Assembly (NCBI GenBank): GCA_903928055.1
Contig: CAIYPG010000113.1
Span: forward strand, 62,001 to 126,000
DNA length: 64,000 nt
Origin: an uncultured beta proteobacterium
GTDB lineage: Bacteria; Pseudomonadota; Gammaproteobacteria; Burkholderiales; SG8-39
Direction of reading: 5' to 3'
Positions 51,193 to 58,571 of this stretch are shown piece by piece. The stretch's first letter is position 1; the number at the start of each line of letters is the position of its first letter. The translations under genes were made by a program, and so were the position numbers. The notes beneath the pieces were generated by a model, which saw nothing but the letters and a program-made list of their open reading frames with translations, was not told the DNA's origin and did no database searches.

Positions 51193-51933
51193 GTGGACAC
51201 AGGACTCAAGGGAAAGACGGTGCTGATCACCGGCGCGAGCCGCAACATCGGCCGGCTGGCGGCGCTGGCCTTCGCGAAGGAGGGCGCGAACCTGGCCATC
51301 TGCACCAGCGCGAAGATGGACCAGTTGAACGCAGTTGCAGCCGAGGCGCGCGCGCTCGGTGCAAAAGTCGTGGCCGAGCAATGCGACGTTGCCGACAGGG
51401 CTTCGGTGGAGCGCTTCGTGGCAAAGGCCAGGGCCGAGCTCGGCAGCGTGCATGTGGTCATCAACAACGCCGTGGATCGCGGTGCCGAAGGCAATTTCCT
51501 TGAGCACGACGAGGAAACCTGGGAGCGCAACATCGCCGTCAACCTGAGCGGTCCGCGCAATGTCTGCCGCGCGGCGCTTCCGATGATGATTGACCAGAAG
51601 TGGGGCCGCATCATCAACCTGTCGGGCATTTCAGCCTATGCCGGCGGCGGTGTGCTGAAGGCGATGGTCAAGCTCGGCATCGTGGGTTTCACGCGTGGCA
51701 TGGCGCGCGAATTTGCACAGCAGGGCATCACCGCGAACTGCATTGCTCCGGGCGGCATCGATGTGGAGCGAGACGCATTCCAGAAAGACAAGCCATTGCG
51801 CGCGCATCAGCCGATCCGGCGCATGGGCTATCCGAAGGAAATCGTGGCGCTGATGGTTTTTCTGGCAAGCGAGGATGCCGGTTTCACCACCGGACAGAAC
51901 TACATGTCCAACGGCGGCATCTACTTCCAGTAG
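51193..51933 (+). CDS. SDR-family oxidoreductase lacking the catalytic Tyr
   Basis: Short-chain dehydrogenase/reductase fold of 246 aa, starting at GTG 51193. The nucleotide site is LITGASRNIGR at residues 11-21, NNAV (NNAG-like) at 91-94 and the catalytic Ser is Ser144 in NLSGISAY. The expected Tyr-x3-Lys is not found: aligning VKLGIVGFTRGMAREF with the family puts Lys160 at the Lys position and Lys156 where Tyr should be; Tyr149 is out of place. Activity may differ from a normal dehydrogenase. The end is GFTTGQNYMSNGG. It is probably co-transcribed with the Bug gene. Confidence 0.88.
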   Translation: MDTGLKGKTVLITGASRNIGRLAALAFAKEGANLAICTSAKMDQLNAVAAEARALGAKVVAEQCDVADRASVERFVAKARAELGSVHVVINNAVDRGAEGNFLEHDEETWERNIAVNLSGPRNVCRAALPMMIDQKWGRIINLSGISAYAGGGVLKAMVKLGIVGFTRGMAREFAQQGITANCIAPGGIDVERDAFQKDKPLRAHQPIRRMGYPKEIVALMVFLASEDAGFTTGQNYMSNGGIYFQ

Positions 51934-51982
51934 CAGGCCGCACCGGGGCCCTGAGCTTCAGGGCCCCACGAACTTCAGCGCA

Positions 51983-52504
51983 TCAGGACTTCTCGCCGCC
52001 CACGAACAGGTAATTCCTGACCGGGTCCACGGTGTACCAACTGTCGCGTACCATGCCATCACTGGAGAAGTCCACGTACAGCATCATCCACAGGCTCATG
52101 GATCCGGGAACCATGGGGTATTCCCATGTTTCAACATTGAGCCGGGGATAGTTGGTGATGTAGTTTGGCGACCCGAGCAGCATGCGAACATCTTCGCGGG
52201 TCATTTTTCCGGCAACGATCTTCTTGGTGTTTTCCTCGGTGAGGCGCTGTTCCACGTTGAGCACCTTGCCGTCTGCACCGATGCGCACGGCGTAGGCGAC
52301 GCGTCCGTAGGGCAGTCGCGAATAGAACCACACCGAATCACCGCCGGGTGCTGTGAACTTGTCCGTCGGTTGTCCGACGGCGGCTTCAACCTGTGCGACC
52401 GAGGTGCCGGGCACGACGCTGGACATGTCGAACGTGGCGCAACCCGAAACCAGCCCGGCGGCCATTGTGGCCAGCGCAATCAGCAAACCAGATGACTTTT
52501 TCAT
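51983..52504 (-). CDS. BamE/SmpA-like lipoprotein
   Basis: Lipoprotein of 173 aa with lipobox LVSGC at residue 18-22. Two SmpA/OmlA-like repeats follow: VPGTSVAQVEAAVGQPTDKFTAPGGDSVWFYSRLPYGRVAYAV and MTREDVRMLLGSPNYITNYPRLNVETWEYP. BamE proteins help the outer-membrane beta-barrel assembly complex; this longer double form is a paralogue of unknown role. GAGGAGAT precedes ATG 52504. The gene is convergent with the SDR gene. Confidence 0.85.
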   Translation of the reverse strand: MKKSSGLLIALATMAAGLVSGCATFDMSSVVPGTSVAQVEAAVGQPTDKFTAPGGDSVWFYSRLPYGRVAYAVRIGADGKVLNVEQRLTEENTKKIVAGKMTREDVRMLLGSPNYITNYPRLNVETWEYPMVPGSMSLWMMLYVDFSSDGMVRDSWYTVDPVRNYLFVGGEKS

Positions 52505-52631
52505 TTTGATCTCCTCTTTGCCCGCGCTTTTCCGCGCGAATATTGTTTCGACCTGTTTACAAGCGCCGAGTTCATGATATTCCCCGCTATACCTTGCAAT
52601 GCGCGGACATCGGCACGCTGTCAGCAGTCTT

Positions 52632-53186
52632 TCAGGGTTTTCCCCGGAACATTCTGGCCAGGTCGGTGCCGCTCAGCAGGCGGATGCCACTGGCCAGGGC
52701 CAGTTCATTTGCGTTGGGGCTGAATTCTCCGGCTGCAACGTACAGGCAGTCGCGTGCGCCCCGTGCTTCCTTCTCCGCGAGCAGCGCGCGCAAGGGTGCG
52801 ATGCCGGTCTGAGCCACCTTCCAGCGTTTGCAGCTTGCCAGCGTGAGTTGGCCCTTCTTGCGCAATTCAAAGTCGGCCGCGTCGCCCTCCAGTCGCGTGA
52901 CTTCGTATCCGTCGCGGCGGAAGGCGCCCTCCAGGCGCACGGCAAATTCCGCCCAGGAGAGGCTGCGCAATTCGTCGAGTTTTTTCGTGACGGCGGCTTC
53001 TCCCGGTACGCGCAACTGGCGCCAGGCAGCGTAAATGGAAATCACTCCAAACGGAAATGCCGCCGATGCGGCGATGAGCGTGGGCAGGAAAAAGCGCACG
53101 GCGATGAAGATCGATGCCGTGAGGAGCACGCTCAGCCACCAGGGCGAGCGCGACAGCACGGTGAACAGCGAGGGTTTCTTTTCCAT
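52632..53186 (-). CDS. Membrane-anchored Mrr-like nuclease-fold protein
   Basis: Protein of 184 aa. Residues about 12-55 hold two hydrophobic segments (WWLSVLLTASIFIAVRFFLPTLIAA and FPFGVISIYAAW). Residues about 80-180 resemble the Mrr / restriction endonuclease fold: LSWAEFAVRLEGAFRRDGYEV, ADFELRKKGQLTLASCKRWKVAQTG and GARDCLYVAAGEFSPNANELA. In Mrr enzymes the Lys strand is Q-C-K; here it is S-C-K, so catalysis may be lost or changed. Its role is unclear; DNA nuclease activity is a family inference. It lies seven bases downstream of the SUMF1-like gene. Confidence 0.75.
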   Translation of the reverse strand: MEKKPSLFTVLSRSPWWLSVLLTASIFIAVRFFLPTLIAASAAFPFGVISIYAAWRQLRVPGEAAVTKKLDELRSLSWAEFAVRLEGAFRRDGYEVTRLEGDAADFELRKKGQLTLASCKRWKVAQTGIAPLRALLAEKEARGARDCLYVAAGEFSPNANELALASGIRLLSGTDLARMFRGKP

Positions 53187-53192
53187 TCCGTA

Positions 53193-54134
53193 TCAGTCCG
53201 GTTCCACAGCGATTTTATTGGGGGCGGCGTCGGCAAGTACGACGCGAAAGCCGATGATGTTATATCGATACACGCCGGCATAGTTGCCGCGATTCGACGA
53301 GCGCACGTTGCGCGGGTTGCTGTTCCAGCCCGCGCCGCGGTTGACGCGCCGGACGCAGCCCGGATCCGACCGGGCGGAACCGTCGTCGGGCGCGCCAGCG
53401 TAGCCCTCGTGCCAGCAGTCCTCCGTCCACTCCCAGGCGTTGCCCAGCATGTCATGCAGGCCCCACGCGTTCGGAAGCAGGCTGCCCACCGGGGCGGTAT
53501 GCACGAAGCCGTCTGCGCAGTTCGCCGCCGGTTCCGTGCCCAGCGCACGCTTCAGGGTCTGGTCCGAAAAGTTCGCGTATGCACAGCCCGCGTCGGCGCT
53601 CTCGCCCCATGGACGCCGTGTCGTGGTGCCGGCGCGCGCGGCATATTCCCATTCGGCCTCGGTGGGCAGGCGCCAGTCGCGGCCGGTTTTTGTGCTGAGC
53701 CAGCGCGCATAGGCCTTCGCATCTTCCCAGTTCACGCAGACCACCGGATCGCGGTCGGTCTGGGCAAAGCCCGGGTTGCGCCAGTCGCGTTGGTCATCAG
53801 CCACCCATTCGCGGCTGTTCCAGTCGAAGCAGCCGCCACCGATCTCGCCGGTTTCCGCAACGAACTGCGAAAACTCTTCGCGCGTGACTTCGAACTTTCC
53901 CATCGTGAACGGCCGGGCAATGACCACCGCGTGCTGCGGCCCTTCGCGTTCCAGGCTCCATGTTTCGTCATCGCTGGCCGGCGAGCCCATGAGGAAATGG
54001 CCGGCGGGTACCGTCACCGTTGCCGGGCAGGCCGCACAAGCAGTTTCTCGCGCTTGCGGTGGCAATGACTGGCAGCCGGCCACCAGCAGGGCAGGTCCGC
54101 ACAACAGCGTGGCCATGAATTTGCGTGAACGCAC
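53193..54134 (-). CDS. SUMF1-family lipoprotein (FGE-sulfatase fold)
   Basis: Lipoprotein of 313 aa starting at GTG 54134 with GGAGG seven bases upstream. Lipobox VAGC is near residue 20. The SUMF1 domain runs from VTVPAGHFLMGSPASDDE to the end, with KFEVTREEFSQFV, VCVNWEDAKAYARWLSTKTGRDWRLPTEAEWEYAARAG and MLGNAWEWTEDCW. The closing segment NRGAGWNSNPRNVRSSNRGNY...IGFRVV lacks the Cys pair of true formylglycine-generating enzymes. A non-catalytic or scaffold role in the envelope is therefore likely. It is coupled to the Mrr-like gene downstream. Confidence 0.9.
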   Translation of the reverse strand: MRSRKFMATLLCGPALLVAGCQSLPPQARETACAACPATVTVPAGHFLMGSPASDDETWSLEREGPQHAVVIARPFTMGKFEVTREEFSQFVAETGEIGGGCFDWNSREWVADDQRDWRNPGFAQTDRDPVVCVNWEDAKAYARWLSTKTGRDWRLPTEAEWEYAARAGTTTRRPWGESADAGCAYANFSDQTLKRALGTEPAANCADGFVHTAPVGSLLPNAWGLHDMLGNAWEWTEDCWHEGYAGAPDDGSARSDPGCVRRVNRGAGWNSNPRNVRSSNRGNYAGVYRYNIIGFRVVLADAAPNKIAVEPD

Positions 54135-54304
54135 TTCCTGTTCCTCCGCGGCTACTGTGCCACGAAGTGCGGCGCCTCGTCCCGATTGCCGGGATGCCGC
54201 CGATGGAGCGGCGTCATTAATGTGATCAATTACAGGAATTATTCTTTAAATTGTGAGAAATTGCGAGATAAATGCAATCATCAATGTAGAGCCTGAGTCG
54301 CGCC

Positions 54305-55354
54305 TCAGTACCCGGCCTTGGCGTAGGGCGTTTCTGCCTGGCGCTTGTAGACCAGCAGCTTGCGTCGATAGGACAGCACAACCTCCTGGCGCTGGTTCAA
54401 CGCTCGCGTATCCACCGTCAGGATGCCTTCGTTCGGCCGTGAATTGGATTCGCGTTTGTCGATGATGGTGGATTCGGCGACCACCGTATCGCCGGCGTAC
54501 ACCGATACCGGGAGCTTGATGTCATACCAGCCGAGGTTGGCCACAACCCGGCCGAAGGTGCGGGTGGTTGCCGCCGTCGCTGCGGAAATCAGCCAGGTCT
54601 CGCCGATGCGCAGCCGGCCGCCTTGGTGGCGCTCAACCCACGCTAGGTCGTGGAACTGCGGGTTTACCTCGAGCGAGCGAACCGCATGCTCGATGGCCTC
54701 CTCGCGGTGGAAATAGCGCCTGGGGGCATGGATGAATGTGTCGCCAGCCTGCGCGTCCTCGAAAAAAATGCCGTACTGCTCCAGCAGTGCTCCATCCTCG
54801 AGGCGGCGGTACAGTTCGAAGCGCGGTTCCGCGGCCGGCGTGGAAACGGCAATTTCGTCGCCAGGGTGGCGGCCGCGACGGTAGACCTCGATGTCATAGG
54901 TGAGCCGCGCCACCTGCACGCCTTGCTGGTTGAGGGCCTTCGACACCACGGTCACCACTCCCGCATCATCATTGCCTGCGGCGAGGCCGGTCACCTCCGA
55001 GCTGGCATACAGGGTGTCGCCGCCGAACACCGGCGAGGACAGCAGGATTTCGCTGAAGCCGGTGAGGTGGCGCTTGCGGCCGAAGGTGCGCGAGGCCATG
55101 CCGATCACGCGCTGCAGCGTGATGGTACTCACCATCAGCGGTTTTTTCCAGACGGTCTGGGCGGCGTAGTGTGCGTCGTAGTGCAGCATCGCGGCATTGA
55201 AGGTGTCCAGCGACTCGTCGGTGTTGTCCTGCTGCGACAGCGTCACGCCGGGGCGGTGATGAAAGTGCTGGCCGAGCTCGAACTCCTCGAAATCGAGGCC
55301 CCAGCGCTCCTGGTAGTGCTGCTCCGAAATGCGGTCGTAGGCGTAAAAACTCAT
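54305..55354 (-). CDS. MaoC-family acyl-CoA dehydratase
   Basis: Double hot-dog dehydratase of 349 aa, of the kind acting on beta-methylmalyl/mesaconyl-CoA or itaconyl-CoA. Residues about 25-160 are the first domain (FELGQHFHHRPGVTLSQQDNTDES, then NAAMLHYDAHYA and TLQRVIGMASRTFGRKRHLTG). The second domain is about 195-345. GGAGGAGCACGC precedes ATG 55354. A HutC-type GntR and a class III CoA-transferase are upstream in the same operon, and a Bug receptor is divergent. Together they look like uptake, CoA activation and hydration of a C4-C5 dicarboxylate. Confidence 0.87.
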   Translation of the reverse strand: MSFYAYDRISEQHYQERWGLDFEEFELGQHFHHRPGVTLSQQDNTDESLDTFNAAMLHYDAHYAAQTVWKKPLMVSTITLQRVIGMASRTFGRKRHLTGFSEILLSSPVFGGDTLYASSEVTGLAAGNDDAGVVTVVSKALNQQGVQVARLTYDIEVYRRGRHPGDEIAVSTPAAEPRFELYRRLEDGALLEQYGIFFEDAQAGDTFIHAPRRYFHREEAIEHAVRSLEVNPQFHDLAWVERHQGGRLRIGETWLISAATAATTRTFGRVVANLGWYDIKLPVSVYAGDTVVAESTIIDKRESNSRPNEGILTVDTRALNQRQEVVLSYRRKLLVYKRQAETPYAKAGY

Positions 55355-55378
55355 GCGTGCTCCTCCAAGCCTCTTCGA

Positions 55379-56149
55379 TTACAGCGTGATTGCAGCGTGT
55401 TCTGTTCCCGCCGCCTGTTCCCTTCGAATCCGGGCCGAGTAAGTGTAGCGGCCCTTGGGGAACAGGCTGCGCGCGCACACCAGCACCCGGCCCTCCCGCG
55501 TGGCGTACCAGCGCCGGATGAGCAGCGCCGCATCGCTGCGGCGCGACTCCAGGATTCGGGCTTCCGCCGCGCTCAGGTTGTGCGCATCGATCATCTGCCG
55601 CGTATCGTCCACCTCAGCGGCGGCGCGGCGGGCGATGCGCGTGGCGAGGGAGCCGGTGCGGCCGTGCATCTGCCGCGCCGCCGTCGCGTACTCCGCGGGC
55701 AGGTGATGAATGCTGTAGCACACTGGCAGGCCGTCGGCGTCGATCCGGAGTGCCTCCATGCGCAGCAGCGCGTCGCCTTCGGCACAGCCGTATTCGCCGG
55801 CCAGCGCCGCATCGGCGGTCACGGTGCGCGCCGACAGCAGACGAAAGGTCAGTGTGGCGAGCGATTGCAGGAAGTCTTCGATCGAATCGCTGGCGTGCAC
55901 GAAGCGTTCACGTCCGGTTTTGGCCTCCACGCGCGTGCCGATGCCGGGGCGGCGCGATACCATGCCGCGCACTTCCAGTTCGCGGATCGCCGCGCGCACG
56001 GTGATGCGGCTTACGCCAAAGTGCTCGCACAACGCCATCTCCGTGGGCAGCAGGCCGCCCAGCGGGTACCTGCCCTTGCGAATGGCGGCGTGCAACTCGC
56101 CCGCCACGCGGGCGTACTGCGTGCTGCGCGTGGCGCTGCCGCCGCTCAT
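55379..56149 (-). CDS. GntR-family regulator, HutC/UTRA type
   Basis: Regulator of 256 aa placed inside the CoA-transferase/MaoC operon. The winged helix reads YARVAGELHAAIRKGRYPLGGLLPTEMALCEHFGVSRITVRAAIRELEVRGMVSRRPGIGTRVEAK. The UTRA ligand domain follows, with LLRMEALRIDADGLPVCYSIHHLPAEYA. Its start overlaps the CoA-transferase stop by four bases (ATGA) and the dehydratase gene follows 25 bases later. It probably senses the substrate or CoA ester. TGTTATAACA at 57381-57390 is a candidate operator. Confidence 0.9.
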   Translation of the reverse strand: MSGGSATRSTQYARVAGELHAAIRKGRYPLGGLLPTEMALCEHFGVSRITVRAAIRELEVRGMVSRRPGIGTRVEAKTGRERFVHASDSIEDFLQSLATLTFRLLSARTVTADAALAGEYGCAEGDALLRMEALRIDADGLPVCYSIHHLPAEYATAARQMHGRTGSLATRIARRAAAEVDDTRQMIDAHNLSAAEARILESRRSDAALLIRRWYATREGRVLVCARSLFPKGRYTYSARIRREQAAGTEHAAITL

Positions 56150-57354
56150 GCGATGCCCTGGGCGCGCAGCGCAGCCAGTTCCGCTGCGTCGATGCCGATT
56201 TCAGCGAGCAGGTCCGCGGTGTCGGCGCCCAGCGTGGGCGCCGGCGGGGCGGGCCGCGATACCGCCGCGCCATCGTCCCCGGCGCGGATGGGCGCGGCCA
56301 GCCGGTGCAGTGGCTCGCCGCCGGTGGCTACCGATTCGATGCGTCCGCCTGAGCGCGCCCAGTCGTTCTCCAGGGCCTGGGCCACGTCAAGGATGGGCGC
56401 CGCCGGCACGGCGCCGGCGAATTCGGCCAGCCATTCGGCCGTGGTCCTTGCCGACAGCGCCTCGTCGAGCAGGGTGGTGATGAGGTCGCGGTTGGCGAGG
56501 CGCTCTGCAAAATTCACGAAGCGCGAATCCTCGATCCACTCGCGGCGGCCGATGAGCCGGCACAGCACTCCCCAGAATATTTCCTTGTTGCACATGAGGT
56601 AAATCCAGCCATCGCGGGTGCGATAGGTCTGGCAAGGTGTGAGCGAGGGGTGCGCCGAGCGCGTGGTGCGCTTGGTATTGACCCCTGCGTTCAGGTACCA
56701 GTTGCCGATGTAGTTGAGGTTGAACAGCGACACGTCGAACAGGCTCACATCGACGTCGCGTCCGCGGCCACTCGAGCGCGCCGCGAGCACGCCGCTTACC
56801 AGGCCCAGGCCCATCACCACACCGCTCATGAGGTCGATGAGCGACAGCCCGGCGCGCGCCGGTGGCGAGTCCGGCTCGCCGGTGAGGTGGAAGTAGCCGG
56901 TCTCGGCCTGCATCAGGTAGTCATAGCCCGGCCAGCGCGCGCGTTCGCCTTCGCGGCCATAGCCGGTGAGGTGGGCGCAGACGATGCGCGGATTGGCGTC
57001 GGCGAGCTGGGCATAGGTGATCCCCAGCCGCGCGGGCACATCGCCGCGCAGGTTGCTGGCCACCGCGTCGGCGCGCGCGGCCAGGCGGCGGAACACTTCC
57101 AGGCCCTCGGGTCTGGAAATATCCAGGCTGAGGCTTTTCTTGCCGCGATTGAGGCCCTGGAAAAAAATGCTGTCCGCCCCTGGCGGCAGATCGGGGTGGA
57201 AGTGCGGCCCGACCGAGCGGCTCATGTCGCCGCCGTCGGCGGGGTTCTCGATCTTGATCACTTCGGCGCCGAGGTCGGCCAGGAACTGGGTGCCGAAAGG
57301 GCCGGCCCCGTACTGCTCCACCGCGAGGATGCGAACGCCCTGCAAAGGTCCCAT
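56146..57354 (-). CDS. CaiB/BaiF family class III CoA-transferase
   Basis: CoA-transferase of 402 aa. Family III signatures: LQGVRILAVEQYGAGPFGTQFLADLGAEVIKIENPADGGDMSR at the start, GKKSLSLDISRPEG, and the catalytic Asp within LMQAETGYFHLTGEPDSPPARAG (usual D at this position). It moves CoA to an organic acid such as a C4-C5 dicarboxylate; the MaoC gene in the same operon suggests an itaconate, mesaconate or citramalate type of pathway. No citramalyl-CoA lyase is seen in the window. It is the first gene of the operon, divergent from a Bug gene. Confidence 0.9.
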   Translation of the reverse strand: MGPLQGVRILAVEQYGAGPFGTQFLADLGAEVIKIENPADGGDMSRSVGPHFHPDLPPGADSIFFQGLNRGKKSLSLDISRPEGLEVFRRLAARADAVASNLRGDVPARLGITYAQLADANPRIVCAHLTGYGREGERARWPGYDYLMQAETGYFHLTGEPDSPPARAGLSLIDLMSGVVMGLGLVSGVLAARSSGRGRDVDVSLFDVSLFNLNYIGNWYLNAGVNTKRTTRSAHPSLTPCQTYRTRDGWIYLMCNKEIFWGVLCRLIGRREWIEDSRFVNFAERLANRDLITTLLDEALSARTTAEWLAEFAGAVPAAPILDVAQALENDWARSGGRIESVATGGEPLHRLAAPIRAGDDGAAVSRPAPPAPTLGADTADLLAEIGIDAAELAALRAQGIA

Positions 57355-57380
57355 GATGTGCCACCGTGCCTCGTTGACTT

Positions 57381-57390
57381 TGTTATAACA
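57381..57390. promoter_or_regulatory. Palindrome in the CoA-transferase/Bug divergent region
   Basis: TGTTATAACA is a perfect 10-base palindrome, 27 bases before the CoA-transferase start and about 107 before the Bug start. The position suits a GntR/HutC operator controlling both directions. Short, so the assignment is provisional. Confidence 0.4.
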
Positions 57391-57456
57391 TTAACACATA
57401 CTCGATTGACAACAAGACGCAGGCGCCGCAATGCCGCGGTACTGCGCGCCATAACA

Positions 57457-57482
57457 AACGATCCAGACGAACGATCCAGAGG
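57457..57482. repeat. Two tandem 13-bp repeats in a Bug leader
   Basis: AACGATCCAGACG and AACGATCCAGAGG lie head to tail at 57457-57469 and 57470-57482, 14 bases before the Bug start codon at 57497. The second copy overlaps the GAGGAAGAGGAG ribosome site, so copy number could alter translation. It is the third Bug leader with a private short repeat. Confidence 0.85.
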
Positions 57483-57496
57483 AAGAGGAGAACAGC

Positions 57497-58504
57497 ATGG
57501 CCGCTCCATCAATTTTCTCGTTCCGCTTCGCGTTGTTGCTTGGGGCACTGGCCGGCGTGTTGGTGTCGTCCGCCGCGATGGCGCAGGCCTGGCCTGCGCG
57601 CCCGGTCCGCGTCGTCATTCCCTTCCCGACGGGCAATGCCGCGGACATCACCGCGCGCACCCTGTCCGATCGCCTCGGCCAGCGGCTGGGGCAGACAGTG
57701 CTGGTGGACAACCGTCCGGGCGCCGCCGGTTTCCTCGGCATGGAAGCGGTGATGAAGTCCGCACCCGACGGCTACACCGTGCTTGTCACGTCGCTGTCGC
57801 CGTTCGTGATCAATCCCATCATGTTCAAGAAGCTGCCCTATGACCCGGTGAAGGATTACCAGCCGGTGGCGCTGGTGGGCTGGACCGGCATGATGCTGGT
57901 GGCCAGCCCCTCCTTTCCCGCCAATACCGTCGCGGAGCTGGTGGCCCTGGCCAAGGCCAGCCCGGGAAAATACAACTACGCACACATCGGGATTGGCACC
58001 CTGAGCCAGCTCACCATGGAGGCCTTTCGCGAGGCCACCGGTGTGGAAATCATCGGCGTGCCCTACAAGGGCAGCGTGCAGGCGCAGACCGACATGCTGG
58101 GCGGCCAGGTGCCGCTGATGTTCGATGGCATGACCACGGCCAACGTGCAGGTCAAGGCCGGCAAGCTGAAGGCGCTGGCCGTATCCTCGCCGCGGCGCTC
58201 GATTTTCGCGCCCGGCGTGCCAACCCTTTCTGAATCAGGGTTGCCTTCGCTGAGGGAAATGGATGTGGTCGGCTGGACCGGGCTGTTCGCGCCGGCGGGA
58301 ACGCCGCGGGCCATCGTGGACCGCCTTAACGCCGACACCATGGCGGTGGCGCAGAGCCAGGACATCAAGGATCGCTTCGCGGCACAGAACCTGGAAGTGT
58401 TCCCTCCGAGCGCGCCAGAGGACTTCGTCGCCTACATCCGCCAGGACATGGCCAAGTGGCAGCGCGTGGCCAAGGCCGCGAAGATCGAACCGCAGGATCC
58501 CTGA
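57497..58504 (+). CDS. Bug-family periplasmic solute receptor
   Basis: Sixth Bug receptor, 335 aa. The signal peptide spans residues 1-31 (ALLLGALAGVLVSSAAMAQA), then WPARPVRVVIPFPTGNAADITARTL. DNRPGAAGFLGMEAV, DGYTVLVTSLSPFVINPIMF and GVPTLSESGLPSLRE are present. GAGGAAGAGGAG precedes ATG 57497. The gene is divergent from the CoA-transferase operon and shares a 142-base region with it. The ligand is probably the dicarboxylate that this operon activates. Confidence 0.92.
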   Translation: MAAPSIFSFRFALLLGALAGVLVSSAAMAQAWPARPVRVVIPFPTGNAADITARTLSDRLGQRLGQTVLVDNRPGAAGFLGMEAVMKSAPDGYTVLVTSLSPFVINPIMFKKLPYDPVKDYQPVALVGWTGMMLVASPSFPANTVAELVALAKASPGKYNYAHIGIGTLSQLTMEAFREATGVEIIGVPYKGSVQAQTDMLGGQVPLMFDGMTTANVQVKAGKLKALAVSSPRRSIFAPGVPTLSESGLPSLREMDVVGWTGLFAPAGTPRAIVDRLNADTMAVAQSQDIKDRFAAQNLEVFPPSAPEDFVAYIRQDMAKWQRVAKAAKIEPQDP

Positions 58505-58571
58505 CCGCGCTGGCCAATGCGCAGGCCGCGGCGTGCTTTGCCAAGGGACTGAAAGACTAGCGAACCGTTTG

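Noticed and set aside
54650-56602. 650-codon plus-strand frame
   Set aside because: Antisense to MaoC, GntR and CoA-transferase genes that form a coherent operon.
58505-58560. Possible C-terminal gene remnant after the Bug stop
   Set aside because: A 17-residue Ala-rich frame ends at 58560, but it is too short to assign or to distinguish from chance.
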